From assembly GCF_033242365.1 (NCBI RefSeq), contig NZ_BTHK01000004.1, positions 62,001-126,000 of the forward strand: 64,000 nt of DNA, in the 5' to 3' direction. The notes under the pieces were generated by a model that ran no database searches, was not told the DNA's origin, and saw only the letters and a list, made by a program, of their open reading frames with translations. The DNA comes from Lachnoanaerobaculum sanguinis (lineage in GTDB: Bacteria > Bacillota > Clostridia > Lachnospirales > Lachnospiraceae). Made by a program: the position numbers and the translations under genes. Shown in pieces: positions 27,793 through 36,090 of the stretch (within the stretch, counting starts at the first letter, position 1; each line of letters opens with the position of its first letter).

Positions 27793-28277
27793 TTTATCAT
27801 AGTAAACAATCCACTTCCAAACTGCATTTCAAATCACAACTCTTTTGTATAATAGTACCTCTCACCTGTATAAGGATAGTTTTTCAATGCAAACACCTCT
27901 TTATAACCATGTTTTTCATAAAATTTCGGTGCTTGAAAATTAAAAGTATCCACAAATGAATACTTACAGCCTCTATTTCTTGACTCATTTTCAGCCATTT
28001 CTAAGATCTTTGAGCCTATTCCTTGTCCACGTAAATCATCACTGACATACAGATATTCAATCTCAAGCCAATTTCCAAAAGTTTCCGCTACCATTCCTGC
28101 AACCAAATTTCCTTTTTCATCTTCCAAATAAATATTAAGAGGTTCATTTTTAGACTGTTCTCTATTGGCTCTGTTATAAGCTCTAATTAGATTTGCCAGT
28201 TCATGTGTTCTTTCCGATTCTGTATTTTCCAATTTCAATTCCATACTGTATAAGTCCTTCACCAATTTTATACTTCT
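27793..28277. repeat. direct repeat copy 2 (GNAT gene, intact)
   Basis: Partner of 24189-24672, same orientation. Together they bracket the small membrane protein, ABC-F, VOC and methyltransferase genes. The two flanks differ beyond these limits. Confidence 0.9.
27834..28244 (-). CDS. GNAT family N-acetyltransferase
   Basis: About 136 residues. The acetyl-CoA-binding RGQGIGSKIL follows a beta strand WLEIEYLYVSD, and the C-terminal YEKHGYKEV motif is typical of GNAT enzymes. An ATG at 28244 is preceded by AAGGA at 10 nt, kept in both copies of the repeat. A longer TTG start at 28265 is possible. The acceptor is unknown. This is the functional member of the duplicated pair. Confidence 0.85.
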   Translation of the reverse strand: MELKLENTESERTHELANLIRAYNRANREQSKNEPLNIYLEDEKGNLVAGMVAETFGNWLEIEYLYVSDDLRGQGIGSKILEMAENESRNRGCKYSFVDTFNFQAPKFYEKHGYKEVFALKNYPYTGERYYYTKEL

Positions 28278-28324
28278 TGCACCCTGCTAAGGCTCATATA
28301 ACTGTCTAATTTATTATTTACATA

Positions 28325-28920
28325 CTAACTTTTCAAATCTTTATTGTTTAACATTCCACCAAACATTGTATCATATAAATCCTTTGCTGATTCTTCTATC
28401 TTGTTAATACTTGAGATTTTATTTCCTGCATCCTTCGATAATGCTCCACAAAGTAGGTGTCCGGATCTATGAAATTTTCCATCACTTTTTTCAAATCTTC
28501 TTTAGTAGCCATTTGAGATTTTATTTCTGCAATATCTTTTGTATTTTGGTTTGTCTGTACTGCAATTTGCAACAATTCTTTTGAACCAATAAAGTCTTGA
28601 TTCTCAATAATAAAGTCTTTCATCTGCTTAAACATTCGTATTAAAGCCTTGCTTTGCTTAACAGCAAGTTCTCCTCTTAATATCGTCATAAGCATATAGA
28701 TACCCTGTTCCGTAAAGACATAAGGTTTATACTTTATCTTGCTTCCTCTACCTGTTCCTTTGTTCAAGGTCGCATTTTGCGACCTTGAAATTTCAGATAT
28801 TTCCTCTTCAGTCAATTGAAACATAAAATCATCATCAAATTTTTCGTTATTTCTTTTAACTTGTTCATTAAATCTTTTGGTAGAATACCCATAAATTTCA
28901 GCAAGATCAAAATCAAGCAT
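28325..28920 (-). pseudogene. decayed ORF6N-domain gene
   Basis: The open part (28396-28920) begins at MLDFDLAEIYGYSTKRFNEQVKRN and runs through VFTEQGIYMLMTILRGELAVKQSKALIR, classic ORF6N phage-type DNA-binding sequence. Just upstream the frame still encodes RNQKV, as in full-length members, and then meets a stop, so the usual N-terminal 20 or so residues are gone. At NFIDPDTY the frame departs from the family. Another frame then encodes LLCGALSKDAGNKISSINKIE, which matches the far C-terminal segment of longer ORF6N proteins. Start loss plus an internal deletion with frameshift is the simplest reading. Confidence 0.7.
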
Positions 28921-28934
28921 AACCTTTTGATTTC

Positions 28935-29255
28935 TTAATTACTCATTTTTTTAATTAAGCTTCCCAAAAGATTTCCTGTTGTTGCAATTATACCGTATAT
29001 CAATACATAAACAGCTGCACTTTCATTATAAAATATAAATATAGTCGGAACAAAGAGTATCATAATTAGCAATAAAAATATCAAGTTAAAAGAATGTCTA
29101 ATCCCATAAATTAGGGAAGTTAAAAAACAGATAATCGGAATTAAAATTAGTAAGAAGAATATACCGGTTCCTGTATCATTAATTAAAACAGGTAACACAT
29201 AAAAAGCTAGCATTATCACTATTAAGTAAAGAGACATTTCTCTTATTTTTTCCAT
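28935..29255 (-). CDS. small four-TM membrane protein, unknown
   Basis: A 106-residue, very hydrophobic protein with about four membrane segments (10-24, 30-51, 56-74, 80-98) and conserved-looking LINDTGTGIF and PTIFIFYNESA stretches. Similar small proteins recur in Firmicutes without a known role. Its stop lies next to the broken start of the ORF6N remnant. SD GGAGG-like sequence upstream. Confidence 0.6.
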   Translation of the reverse strand: MEKIREMSLYLIVIMLAFYVLPVLINDTGTGIFFLLILIPIICFLTSLIYGIRHSFNLIFLLLIMILFVPTIFIFYNESAAVYVLIYGIIATTGNLLGSLIKKMSN

Positions 29256-29302
29256 TTTCTTTACCTCCGTAAATTCACATACTTTATTTCTACAAACCCG
29301 AA

Positions 29303-29683
29303 TTATCCCTTAATAGATAATTTCATAGAATTCATAGGGATTACTTCCAAAACAAAGTGTTCATCACTAATTCCGGTATTGGGATGTGAATCTGCAATCT
29401 TTATGTTAAAATCTCCAACATAATATGAATTATCATTTGAAAAAGTACCAAAAACAATATACTGTACTCCGATATAATCAAGCATCCCACTTTCATCCGG
29501 TTCAAGGCTAATAACCTCAAGGGGTTTTTCGATATCGACACCATATTTATCCAGCCATAATGCCAATTCCGAAAATTCTTTTCTTGACTTAGCATAGTAA
29601 AGCTTACAGTAATCACAGTCACATAGCAATCCTGAGGACAATGAATTGTAGTACTCTCTCGTTTTAACTATATCTATCTTCAT
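29303..29683 (-). CDS. unknown cytosolic protein with CDCDYC motif
   Basis: A 126-residue acidic protein. The N-terminal CDCDYCKLYY cluster (about 21-30) could bind metal. Later features are LEPDESGMLDYIGVQY, VGDFNIKIADSHPNTGI and EHFVLEVIPM. I do not recognise the family. Its start overlaps the end of a short reading frame (29664-29828) that looks like the tail of a lost upstream gene. Confidence 0.6.
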   Translation of the reverse strand: MKIDIVKTREYYNSLSSGLLCDCDYCKLYYAKSRKEFSELALWLDKYGVDIEKPLEVISLEPDESGMLDYIGVQYIVFGTFSNDNSYYVGDFNIKIADSHPNTGISDEHFVLEVIPMNSMKLSIKG

Positions 29684-29828
29684 CCTTTAGTTCCTCTCCC
29701 GTAATATTTCCAGAAAACATTTCTAATATAGATTTTACTGTACTTTTCATATTCAGTCCATATTTTAGTCCCGGCCTGTAGAAAAACTCTTCTGTATCTG
29801 CTCCGCTACTATCGTACTTGCAAATTCT
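29664..29828 (-). pseudogene. possible 3' remnant of an unknown gene
   Basis: A 54-codon open stretch without a convincing start ends in FFYRPGLKYG...KSILEMFSGNITGEEL, a composition that looks protein-coding. It overlaps the start of the 126-residue gene, as a co-transcribed partner would. Nothing upstream continues it, so it is either a relic or a very short gene. Confidence 0.3.
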
Positions 29829-29871
29829 TCAAGCTTTACTACAACTTTTCCAAAAAAATTACCGAATACAG

Positions 29872-29918
29872 AAAAAGCACATAGCTGAAAGATTTTATAA
29901 TCTTAAAGTTATGTGCTT
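29872..29918 (-). terminator. rho-independent terminator after the AraC-type gene
   Basis: AAGCACATA (29875-29883) pairs with TATGTGCTT (29910-29918), with an AAGATT/AATCTT extension inside. On the minus strand it is followed by TTTTTC. It ends the regulator transcript. Confidence 0.8.
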
Positions 29919-29957
29919 AGTTTTTACGCTATTCGATTACTTAGACATACCGTTTTT

Positions 29958-30800
29958 TTAGGCTTTAGTTATAGGAATCCAAAGTTCCATTTTATAGTCT
30001 TTACTATCCATATCACCTTCGTAATAATATTCAAAGTCAGGTTTACCTGAATGTACATAACCATGCTCAGGGAAAAATACTTCAATCGCATATTTCCATC
30101 CGTTATGAATACAATCCGGAACACTTCCTATTAACTCTACAACGGCATACTCTGCTTCTTCCACTTCCAAAACATCTAAACCCATGCTTATGGCTTTGTC
30201 TACATCATTAACAATATAGCCTGCCATGTAGTTTATTTTGCTTGGATTTTCTACATCATGACAAACGCCCATACTTTGACCGCTTCCCAAACTTGCAAGT
30301 TCATCATAGCTATATTTTTTATATAGCTTATTCCATACACTCGGACATAATGATGAATTGATGTTTTGTTCATTTACACCTGCAACTGCAAATGCTTTTT
30401 TCTTTTGAATTGTAATATTCATAGTTCTTCCTCCTCTTACACTGAGTGTTAATTGCACTCGTGATACTAATTTGAACGGTTTCCCATTTCTTACCTCAGA
30501 GGGAGTAAATCCATGAAAATTCTTAAATGCTGTTCCAAATGAATCTGATGACTCATATCCGAATTTGAAAGCAACATCAATAATTTTTTCATCCGTATTT
30601 CTTAATATAACGGCTGCTTCCGTCAATCTTCTGCTTCTTAAATATTCTGAGAGCGTTGTTTCGGTCAGAATAGAAAACAATCGACTGAACATTGAATACG
30701 AATATCCGGATAACTGAGTTACTTTCTTTTCATCAATTTCATCATCAAGAACTGTTTCAAGATAATCAATCGTATTGTTAAACGACTTGATAATATTCAT
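29958..30800 (-). CDS. AraC-family regulator with GyrI-like effector domain
   Basis: A 280-residue regulator. Residues about 8-105 form the AraC double helix-turn-helix (VTQLSGYSYSMFSRLFSI, then IDVAFKFGYESSDSFGTAFKNFHGFTPSEVR). Residues about 125-280 are a GyrI-like/SOUL-fold small-molecule binding domain (FAVAGVNEQ, YMAGYIV, EYAVVELIGSVPD). Similar proteins (Rob, BltR-like) sense drugs or toxins. SD GGGGG 7-8 nt upstream. Position in the island next to resistance-like genes is suggestive, but targets are unknown. Confidence 0.85.
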   Translation of the reverse strand: MNIIKSFNNTIDYLETVLDDEIDEKKVTQLSGYSYSMFSRLFSILTETTLSEYLRSRRLTEAAVILRNTDEKIIDVAFKFGYESSDSFGTAFKNFHGFTPSEVRNGKPFKLVSRVQLTLSVRGGRTMNITIQKKKAFAVAGVNEQNINSSLCPSVWNKLYKKYSYDELASLGSGQSMGVCHDVENPSKINYMAGYIVNDVDKAISMGLDVLEVEEAEYAVVELIGSVPDCIHNGWKYAIEVFFPEHGYVHSGKPDFEYYYEGDMDSKDYKMELWIPITKA

Positions 30801-30936
30801 TTCAAATCCCCCTTTTTTCGGTTTATTTTAGTATAGAGGAAGATTTCATTTCCTACCCTACAACATACGTACAAGTTTTATAGGTTTTGTCTCATGGAAA
30901 CTTATAGTTTGCCACGTTCAACAAATTCAGATTTGA

Positions 30937-31296
30937 TCATAACATTTCAATATGAGACTTGAAATATTTCTCTTGAAATCTAACAGCTTGTTCAATTTCT
31001 TCTACTGTAAACTTTATTCCTATTGGAGCAATAACCCATTTTTCTTCTGCATCATCGTCCCTTTTGATAACAGCAATTAATTCTCCTTCATATTCATCTA
31101 CTGCTTTATCAACCCCAAGTATATATACGTCTTGTTCTTCCCCATCAGGAGCGATTATTCCCTCAATATAACCATAATTGATTGGATAAATATGTTCAGG
31201 ATAATCAGGATGAGCACTCCCAAGCTTACGATCAACTTTAACTTTTACAATTTTGCCAATCATATCTTCCTTCACCAAATTCAAATCTAAAATCAT
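30937..31296 (-). CDS. short inorganic pyrophosphatase-like protein
   Basis: 119 residues resembling the core of family I soluble pyrophosphatase: YPINYGYIEGIIAPDGEEQDVYILG, where the usual D-x-D-xx-D metal set reads D-x-E-xx-D, then DDDAEEKWVIAP. The N-terminal strands with the Lys-x-Glu and Arg residues of full-length enzymes are mostly absent, and the protein is about 50-60 residues shorter. Activity on pyrophosphate is uncertain. Its ATG directly abuts the TAG of the preceding gene. Confidence 0.7.
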   Translation of the reverse strand: MILDLNLVKEDMIGKIVKVKVDRKLGSAHPDYPEHIYPINYGYIEGIIAPDGEEQDVYILGVDKAVDEYEGELIAVIKRDDDAEEKWVIAPIGIKFTVEEIEQAVRFQEKYFKSHIEML

Positions 31297-31719
31297 CTAC
31301 AAATTCTCAAACACCCTTTTAATCCCATCTTCATAACACCTGCTATCAAAATTGGACTTATACTTCATCGTTTTCATCTTAATGATATCCGAAAGCTCTA
31401 AAAGATAGTCCTTATACATTTTAAGAAACTTACTTACACTTTCTATCTTTTTTGAATCCCACTCATTTAAGCTAAAATGAACATATACCATAAACTTCTT
31501 AGCTTTAGAATAATATCTTGCCTGATAAATTCCTGATTTCGGATAATACTTTGATACATTTCCGCTAAGACAAACGCAAATATCCATCTTCTGCAATGCC
31601 TCTATCTCAATGCTATCAAAAGTTTTTTTCATTTCTTTTCTTACCGTTCTTGCGGCAGATAGTATATTATCCAATATATCATCCGTTCCGCCGACAATAA
31701 TATTCATATTAACTTTCAT
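31297..31719 (-). CDS. unknown protein
   Basis: A 140-residue basic protein, no membrane segment, no motif I know. IYQARYYSKAKKFMVYVHFSLNEWD near the middle suggests a beta-rich core, flanked by helices. It is directly coupled (no gap) to the pyrophosphatase-like gene downstream, so the pair is probably one transcript. Confidence 0.55.
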   Translation of the reverse strand: MKVNMNIIVGGTDDILDNILSAARTVRKEMKKTFDSIEIEALQKMDICVCLSGNVSKYYPKSGIYQARYYSKAKKFMVYVHFSLNEWDSKKIESVSKFLKMYKDYLLELSDIIKMKTMKYKSNFDSRCYEDGIKRVFENL

Positions 31720-31776
31720 ATTTTCCTCAAATCAACTGTTAAGTTGAACCCCTCCGACACTTGATATAATACCAAA

Positions 31777-31810
31777 AAAGCCGACGCAACCACAGGCTGC
31801 ATCGGCTTTT
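31777..31810. terminator. bidirectional terminator ending the ispD operon
   Basis: AAAAGCCGA-C-GCA pairs with TGC-A-TCGGCTTTT, with A- and T-runs on either side. It lies immediately after the ispD stop and separates the core operon from the accessory island. Confidence 0.9.
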
Positions 31811-31819
31811 AATCCATCA

Positions 31820-32515
31820 CTATAAAAAGTTCCCGGCATTTAAAAACGCCTTAGCTATCACTATATCCTCAGGTGTGGTTACCTTTATATTTTTATAATC
31901 ACCCTCTATCAGTCTTACCTTGGCATCGGTAAATTTCTCAACCACCATCGCATCATCTGTGATGCCTAGATTTTTATAATCTGTTTTATACAGCTTTTCA
32001 AAGGCAGACTTTATCAAAGCTACATCAAAGCACTGTGGAGTCTGGATGATACAAAGTGTATTTCGATCAATTGTCTCACCACCAAATCCTCCGTCTCTGA
32101 ATCTTATAGTGTCCTTTGGAGCTACCACAGGTACAACAGCCCCATATTTAAAGGTCTCTTCTATACATCTGTTTATAAGCTCCACACTTATCATGGCTCT
32201 GGCAGAGTCATGTATCAGACAGATATCGCCTATGGCTTCTTTTAAACCGTTGTATACGGAATCATATCTTTCATCACCACCGGCTACAATACTTGTTACT
32301 TTAGAAAATCCATATTTTTTTATGACATCTTCTCTTACGAAATCGATATCATCTTTTGAAGTGACTACAATTATATCATCCGCATTACTTTCACTGAATG
32401 CTTTTAGTGAATAGTATAATAACGGCTTATCAAAAAGCTCTACAAACTGTTTCTTTTTCTTGGAACTAAATCTCTTGCCGCTGCCTGCGGCAAGTATTAT
32501 CGCCGTACTTCTCAT
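31820..32515 (-). CDS. ispD: 2-C-methyl-D-erythritol 4-phosphate cytidylyltransferase
   Basis: A 231-residue enzyme of the MEP isoprenoid pathway, transferring CMP to methylerythritol 4-phosphate. Seen: IILAAGSGKRF (nucleotide loop), LIHDSARAMIS, VPVVAPKDTIR, IQTPQCF and TDDAMVVE. The ATG at 32515 has GGA at 8 nt. Another ATG lies 6 bp earlier. Last gene of the tex-tsa operon, 35 bp after tsaD. Confidence 0.92.
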   Translation of the reverse strand: MRSTAIILAAGSGKRFSSKKKKQFVELFDKPLLYYSLKAFSESNADDIIVVTSKDDIDFVREDVIKKYGFSKVTSIVAGGDERYDSVYNGLKEAIGDICLIHDSARAMISVELINRCIEETFKYGAVVPVVAPKDTIRFRDGGFGGETIDRNTLCIIQTPQCFDVALIKSAFEKLYKTDYKNLGITDDAMVVEKFTDAKVRLIEGDYKNIKVTTPEDIVIAKAFLNAGNFL

Positions 32516-32550
32516 AATCATATTCCAATATCAATAAATACTTTTTAAAA

Positions 32551-33567
32551 TCACAATTCCAGATTCGGCACCGCATTAAGTGTCAAATCTTTAAAGTTTT
32601 CATTTAAATACTCAAAGTATGCGGCTACACCTATCATTGCTGCATTATCTGTACAAAATATCGGTGAAGGGAAGTGAAGCTTCAATCCTTCTTCACTGCA
32701 TTTTTCTTCCATCAAGCTTCTAAGTGCGGTATTTGAAGCCACACCGCCTGCCATAGCTACATTCTTTATATTGTAATCCTTTGCAACTTCAATAGTATGC
32801 TCCACCAAAACCTCTACAACAGCTCTTTGAAATGAAGCTACAAGGTCATTTACATTTATCTTTTCACCGGTCATATTTGCCTTGTTTTGATAATTTAACA
32901 CGGCAGACTTTACACCTGAAAAGCTGAAATCATATTTGGAATCATTTACTCTTGCCTTCGGAAATTCTATCGCATGAGGATTTCCAAACTTAGCCGCCTT
33001 ATCAATCTTCGGACCTCCCGGATATCCAAGTCCCACGCTTCTTGCCACCTTGTCAAATGCCTCACCTGCCGCATCATCTCTGGTTGTCGCAACTATCTCA
33101 AAATCATTGTAATCTTTTACAATCGCTATTTCAGTATGACCGCCTGAAACGATAAGACATACAAAGGGAGGTTTAAGCTCCTCATGTTCTATAAGGTTTG
33201 CCAGCACATGCCCCTTTATATGATGTACACCTATAAGAGGCTTGTTAAGTCCATAAGCAAGTGCCTTTGCTTCGCCTACTCCTACAAGCAATGCTCCTAC
33301 AAGTCCCGGTCCGTATGTAACCGCTATTGCGTCTATATCATCAAAGGTGACATTTGCCTCTTTCAGTGCGTCTTTTATTACAAAATTTATATTTTCTATA
33401 TGCTTTCTGGAGGCAATCTCAGGGACTACACCTCCGTATATTGTATGCAAGTCTATCTGTGATGAGATAACATTTGAAAGCACCTTTCTTCCGTCTTCCA
33501 CAACTGCTGCCGCAGTCTCATCACATGAACTTTCTATTGCAAGTATTTTTACATTACTCTTCTTCAT
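32551..33567 (-). CDS. tsaD: tRNA N6-adenosine threonylcarbamoyltransferase TsaD
   Basis: A 338-residue Kae1/Gcp family protein that transfers threonylcarbamoyl to A37 of ANN-decoding tRNAs together with TsaB and TsaE. Seen: LAIESSCDETAAAVV, the metal-binding HHIKGH motif near residue 110, LIVSGGHTE, and GGVASNTALR. The ATG at 33567 overlaps the end of rnz. A TTG 6 bp earlier is the only longer start. Its partners lie in the same operon. Confidence 0.95.
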   Translation of the reverse strand: MKKSNVKILAIESSCDETAAAVVEDGRKVLSNVISSQIDLHTIYGGVVPEIASRKHIENINFVIKDALKEANVTFDDIDAIAVTYGPGLVGALLVGVGEAKALAYGLNKPLIGVHHIKGHVLANLIEHEELKPPFVCLIVSGGHTEIAIVKDYNDFEIVATTRDDAAGEAFDKVARSVGLGYPGGPKIDKAAKFGNPHAIEFPKARVNDSKYDFSFSGVKSAVLNYQNKANMTGEKINVNDLVASFQRAVVEVLVEHTIEVAKDYNIKNVAMAGGVASNTALRSLMEEKCSEEGLKLHFPSPIFCTDNAAMIGVAAYFEYLNENFKDLTLNAVPNLEL

Positions 33568-34465
33568 AACCAAGCTCTACACTCCATCCATCTCTTGCGG
33601 TTTCTATAACCGGACAGATTTTTTTCAGCTTATCGATATACTCATCCGGTTTATTCATTGACGGTGAATAATGTGTCAGCCACATTCTCTTCGGATTTGC
33701 CGTTTTTCCGAGAGTTGCCGCCTCCATCATAGTCATATGCTTATGTTCTTTGGCATTTTCTTCCTTTTCATCTTCACCATACATACCCTCACATATAAAG
33801 AGATCACAATCTGCGGCGTAATCTGCAATAATCGGAACAGGTCTTGTATCTGTACAATAATTTACCTTTATACCTCTTCTTGCCTCTCCCATTACCATAT
33901 CGGGAGTATATGTGATATCTCCGTCAGTGATAGTTTCACCATGCTGCAATTTATTCCAGTATTTTAACGGTATATCAAGTTCCTTTGCTCTGGCAGCATC
34001 AAACTTGCCCTTTCTGTCAATAGAAATTCTGTAGCCGTAGCATGTTACTCTATGACTTACCTTATAAGCTTCTATCTTATAAGGTGCAAAATCTATCACT
34101 TCCTCATTTTCTCTAAGTTCATGGAACTGAATTTCAAAAGGAAGCTCCGGTGCTATAACTCTCATAGCATTTACAACTCTTTCAAGTCCCTTAGGACCTA
34201 TGATAAGGAGTGGGGTGGTCTTTTCACAATTTCCGATTGTAAGCAGCAGTCCCGGTAAACCGCTTATATGATCCGCATGAAAATGTGTAAAACAGATCAC
34301 ATCTATAGGTTTCGGACTCCATCCCTTCTCTTTTATGGCAACCTGAGTACCCTCGCCGCAATCTATCAAAAGATTTACTCCCTCACATCTGGCCATCATT
34401 GAAGTCAGCCATCTGTAAGGTAGCGGCATCATACCCCCGGTACCTAATAAACAAATATCTAACAT
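33554..34465 (-). CDS. rnz: ribonuclease Z
   Basis: A 303-residue metallo-beta-lactamase-fold endonuclease that trims tRNA 3' ends. The zinc motif HFHADHISGLPG lies near residue 61. GYRI, YCTDTRP, CEGMYG and the HMTMMEAA / LTHYSP histidines complete the site. It overlaps tsaD and rimI at its ends. Confidence 0.95.
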   Translation of the reverse strand: MLDICLLGTGGMMPLPYRWLTSMMARCEGVNLLIDCGEGTQVAIKEKGWSPKPIDVICFTHFHADHISGLPGLLLTIGNCEKTTPLLIIGPKGLERVVNAMRVIAPELPFEIQFHELRENEEVIDFAPYKIEAYKVSHRVTCYGYRISIDRKGKFDAARAKELDIPLKYWNKLQHGETITDGDITYTPDMVMGEARRGIKVNYCTDTRPVPIIADYAADCDLFICEGMYGEDEKEENAKEHKHMTMMEAATLGKTANPKRMWLTHYSPSMNKPDEYIDKLKKICPVIETARDGWSVELGYEEE

Positions 34466-34899
34466 TTTATATATCCTTCCATTAACAGAGCATCATCTGT
34501 GGGATCAGAGTAATATTCTTTTCTGACACCTATCTTTTTAAAGCCATAATGCTCATACAGACTTATGGCGTCTTTATTTTGGCATCTGACCTCAAGAAAA
34601 ACCTTTTTTACTTTCATATCTCTAAGATTTGAAATCATAAAGTTCATTAACTTATGTCCACAGCCCAATCCTCTGTACTGTTTATCGGTAGCTATTCTAA
34701 ACAGCTCCGCTTCATCTTCATTTACTCTGAAAATAATATATGCCAAGACTCTATAGTCTTCTTCAATAACGATGCAATAATCGAATTTAGATTCTATAGA
34801 GTCTTTTATATTATTTTCGCTCCAGGCATCACTGAAAATATCACTTTCTAAGCTTCTTATTACTTCCACATCAGAAAGAAGCATGGGTCTAATCCACAT
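34459..34899 (-). CDS. rimI: ribosomal protein-alanine N-acetyltransferase RimI-like
   Basis: A 146-residue GNAT protein. YRGLGCGHKLMNF is the acetyl-CoA loop, VFLEVRCQNKDAISLYEHYGF the RimI-type C-terminal signature. RimI acetylates the N-terminus of ribosomal protein S18 in other bacteria. Position between tsaB and tsaD is the standard Firmicutes arrangement. Confidence 0.9.
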   Translation of the reverse strand: MWIRPMLLSDVEVIRSLESDIFSDAWSENNIKDSIESKFDYCIVIEEDYRVLAYIIFRVNEDEAELFRIATDKQYRGLGCGHKLMNFMISNLRDMKVKKVFLEVRCQNKDAISLYEHYGFKKIGVRKEYYSDPTDDALLMEGYIKC

Positions 34900-35599
34900 T
34901 TCTCTCCCTTTCAGCCTGGCTTTTTCTAAGATATTCCGGTCTCATATCATCGGAAACCATAGTTTTTCCTTCTTTAAACATCTCCATGCCAAGCATTGCA
35001 ATATTTGATGCCCTCTGTCTGTTCAAATTTGCCGGAGCAAAATCATGTGAAATTTCAAAGTTTTCATCAATATATTCCCTGAAAACCGGAACTCCGTCAC
35101 CCAGGAAAACTATTCTTTCTATTTTTTCTTCTTTATCTGTTTCTCTTAGTATATCAAGTAATTCATCTATGGAAATCGCCATTGATTCTCTTATAACTTC
35201 CAATTTAGCTGTATTTTTATATATACCTGTATATACCTGATTTCTTCTGGCATCCATTATAGGCACGATTAGTGCATTACTTGAGTATATATTTAATGCC
35301 ATAGCATCAAGTGTAGGCACATGAATAAGAGGCAAATCAAGTGCCAGCCCAAGTCCCTTAGCACTCGCAGCACCTATTCTAAGTCCGGTAAACGACCCCG
35401 GACCTCCTGAAATTGCAATAGCTGAAAGCTCTTTTGGATCCACTCCGGTCATTTTTACTATTTCATTAAGCATTGGCAATAATGTCTCTGAATGAGTCTT
35501 TTTAAAATTTGTGGTATATTCCGCTATTGTCACATTCTCATCTATTATTGCAACTGAAGCCACTAATGCAGCACTTTCAATTCCCAAAATCTTCATCAT
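34889..35599 (-). CDS. tsaB: tRNA threonylcarbamoyladenosine complex protein TsaB
   Basis: A 236-residue ASKHA-fold paralogue of TsaD without its metal histidines. Seen: ILGIESAALVASVAI, the HSETLLP motif, and GPGSFTGLRIGAASAKGL. It acts as scaffold in the t6A complex. Overlaps tsaE by 23 bp and rimI by 11 bp. Confidence 0.93.
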   Translation of the reverse strand: MMKILGIESAALVASVAIIDENVTIAEYTTNFKKTHSETLLPMLNEIVKMTGVDPKELSAIAISGGPGSFTGLRIGAASAKGLGLALDLPLIHVPTLDAMALNIYSSNALIVPIMDARRNQVYTGIYKNTAKLEVIRESMAISIDELLDILRETDKEEKIERIVFLGDGVPVFREYIDENFEISHDFAPANLNRQRASNIAMLGMEMFKEGKTMVSDDMRPEYLRKSQAERERNVD

Positions 35600-36053
35600 C
35601 TATGCCTTCCACTGCTATTTTTCTGTAATCAAATCCCTTTTCAAGATCCTTTGATATAACAACTCTTATAATATTTTCGGGCAATGCTTCTTTTATAAGC
35701 TTTGACCACTCTATAAGGACAATAGCATCATCATATATAAATTCATCAAATCCTATTTCATCAAGCTCGGAGATATCGGAAATCCTGTATACATCAAAAT
35801 GATGCAGTCTTTTATCACCTTCATAGCTCTTTACTATATTAAAGGTAGGACTTACAATGTCTCTTTTTATTCCAAGCCCTGCACCGAATCCCTTTGCAAA
35901 AACGGTTTTACCGACTCCAAGATCCCCGTCAAGGCATACCACCGCAGAACCGGCTCTTGCCTTCAGATTATTTGCAATCCTAAAGGCAATATCAAATGTT
36001 TCCTTATCGGAAAAACTCTCAAATACCCTTGTATTCATCCTTATTCCAACCAC
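35577..36053 (-). CDS. tsaE: tRNA threonylcarbamoyladenosine complex ATPase TsaE
   Basis: A 158-residue P-loop protein. Walker A reads GDLGVGKTVFAKG (residues about 44-56), with SPTFNIVKSYEG and HHFDVYRI downstream, and EIGFDEF. It hydrolyses ATP to drive the TsaB-TsaD cycle. Overlaps tsaB. Confidence 0.93.
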   Translation of the reverse strand: MVGIRMNTRVFESFSDKETFDIAFRIANNLKARAGSAVVCLDGDLGVGKTVFAKGFGAGLGIKRDIVSPTFNIVKSYEGDKRLHHFDVYRISDISELDEIGFDEFIYDDAIVLIEWSKLIKEALPENIIRVVISKDLEKGFDYRKIAVEGIDDEDFGN

Positions 36054-36090
36054 CTTTATAAATTATAGGCTTTTAAAAGCACTTATAATT

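Noticed and set aside
27726..27827. 34-residue N-terminal extension of the methyltransferase
   Set aside because: It has no family similarity and the ATG at 27725 follows a GGAGG.
24156..31719. Accessory island as an integron, prophage or ICE
   Set aside because: No integrase, transposase, relaxase, structural phage gene, attC-like repeats or terminal repeats could be found. Only one ORF6N relic hints at phage origin.
30937..31719. Unknown gene plus pyrophosphatase-like gene as a toxin-antitoxin pair
   Set aside because: No toxin or antitoxin motif, and both proteins exceed the usual size. Only the tight spacing argues for it.
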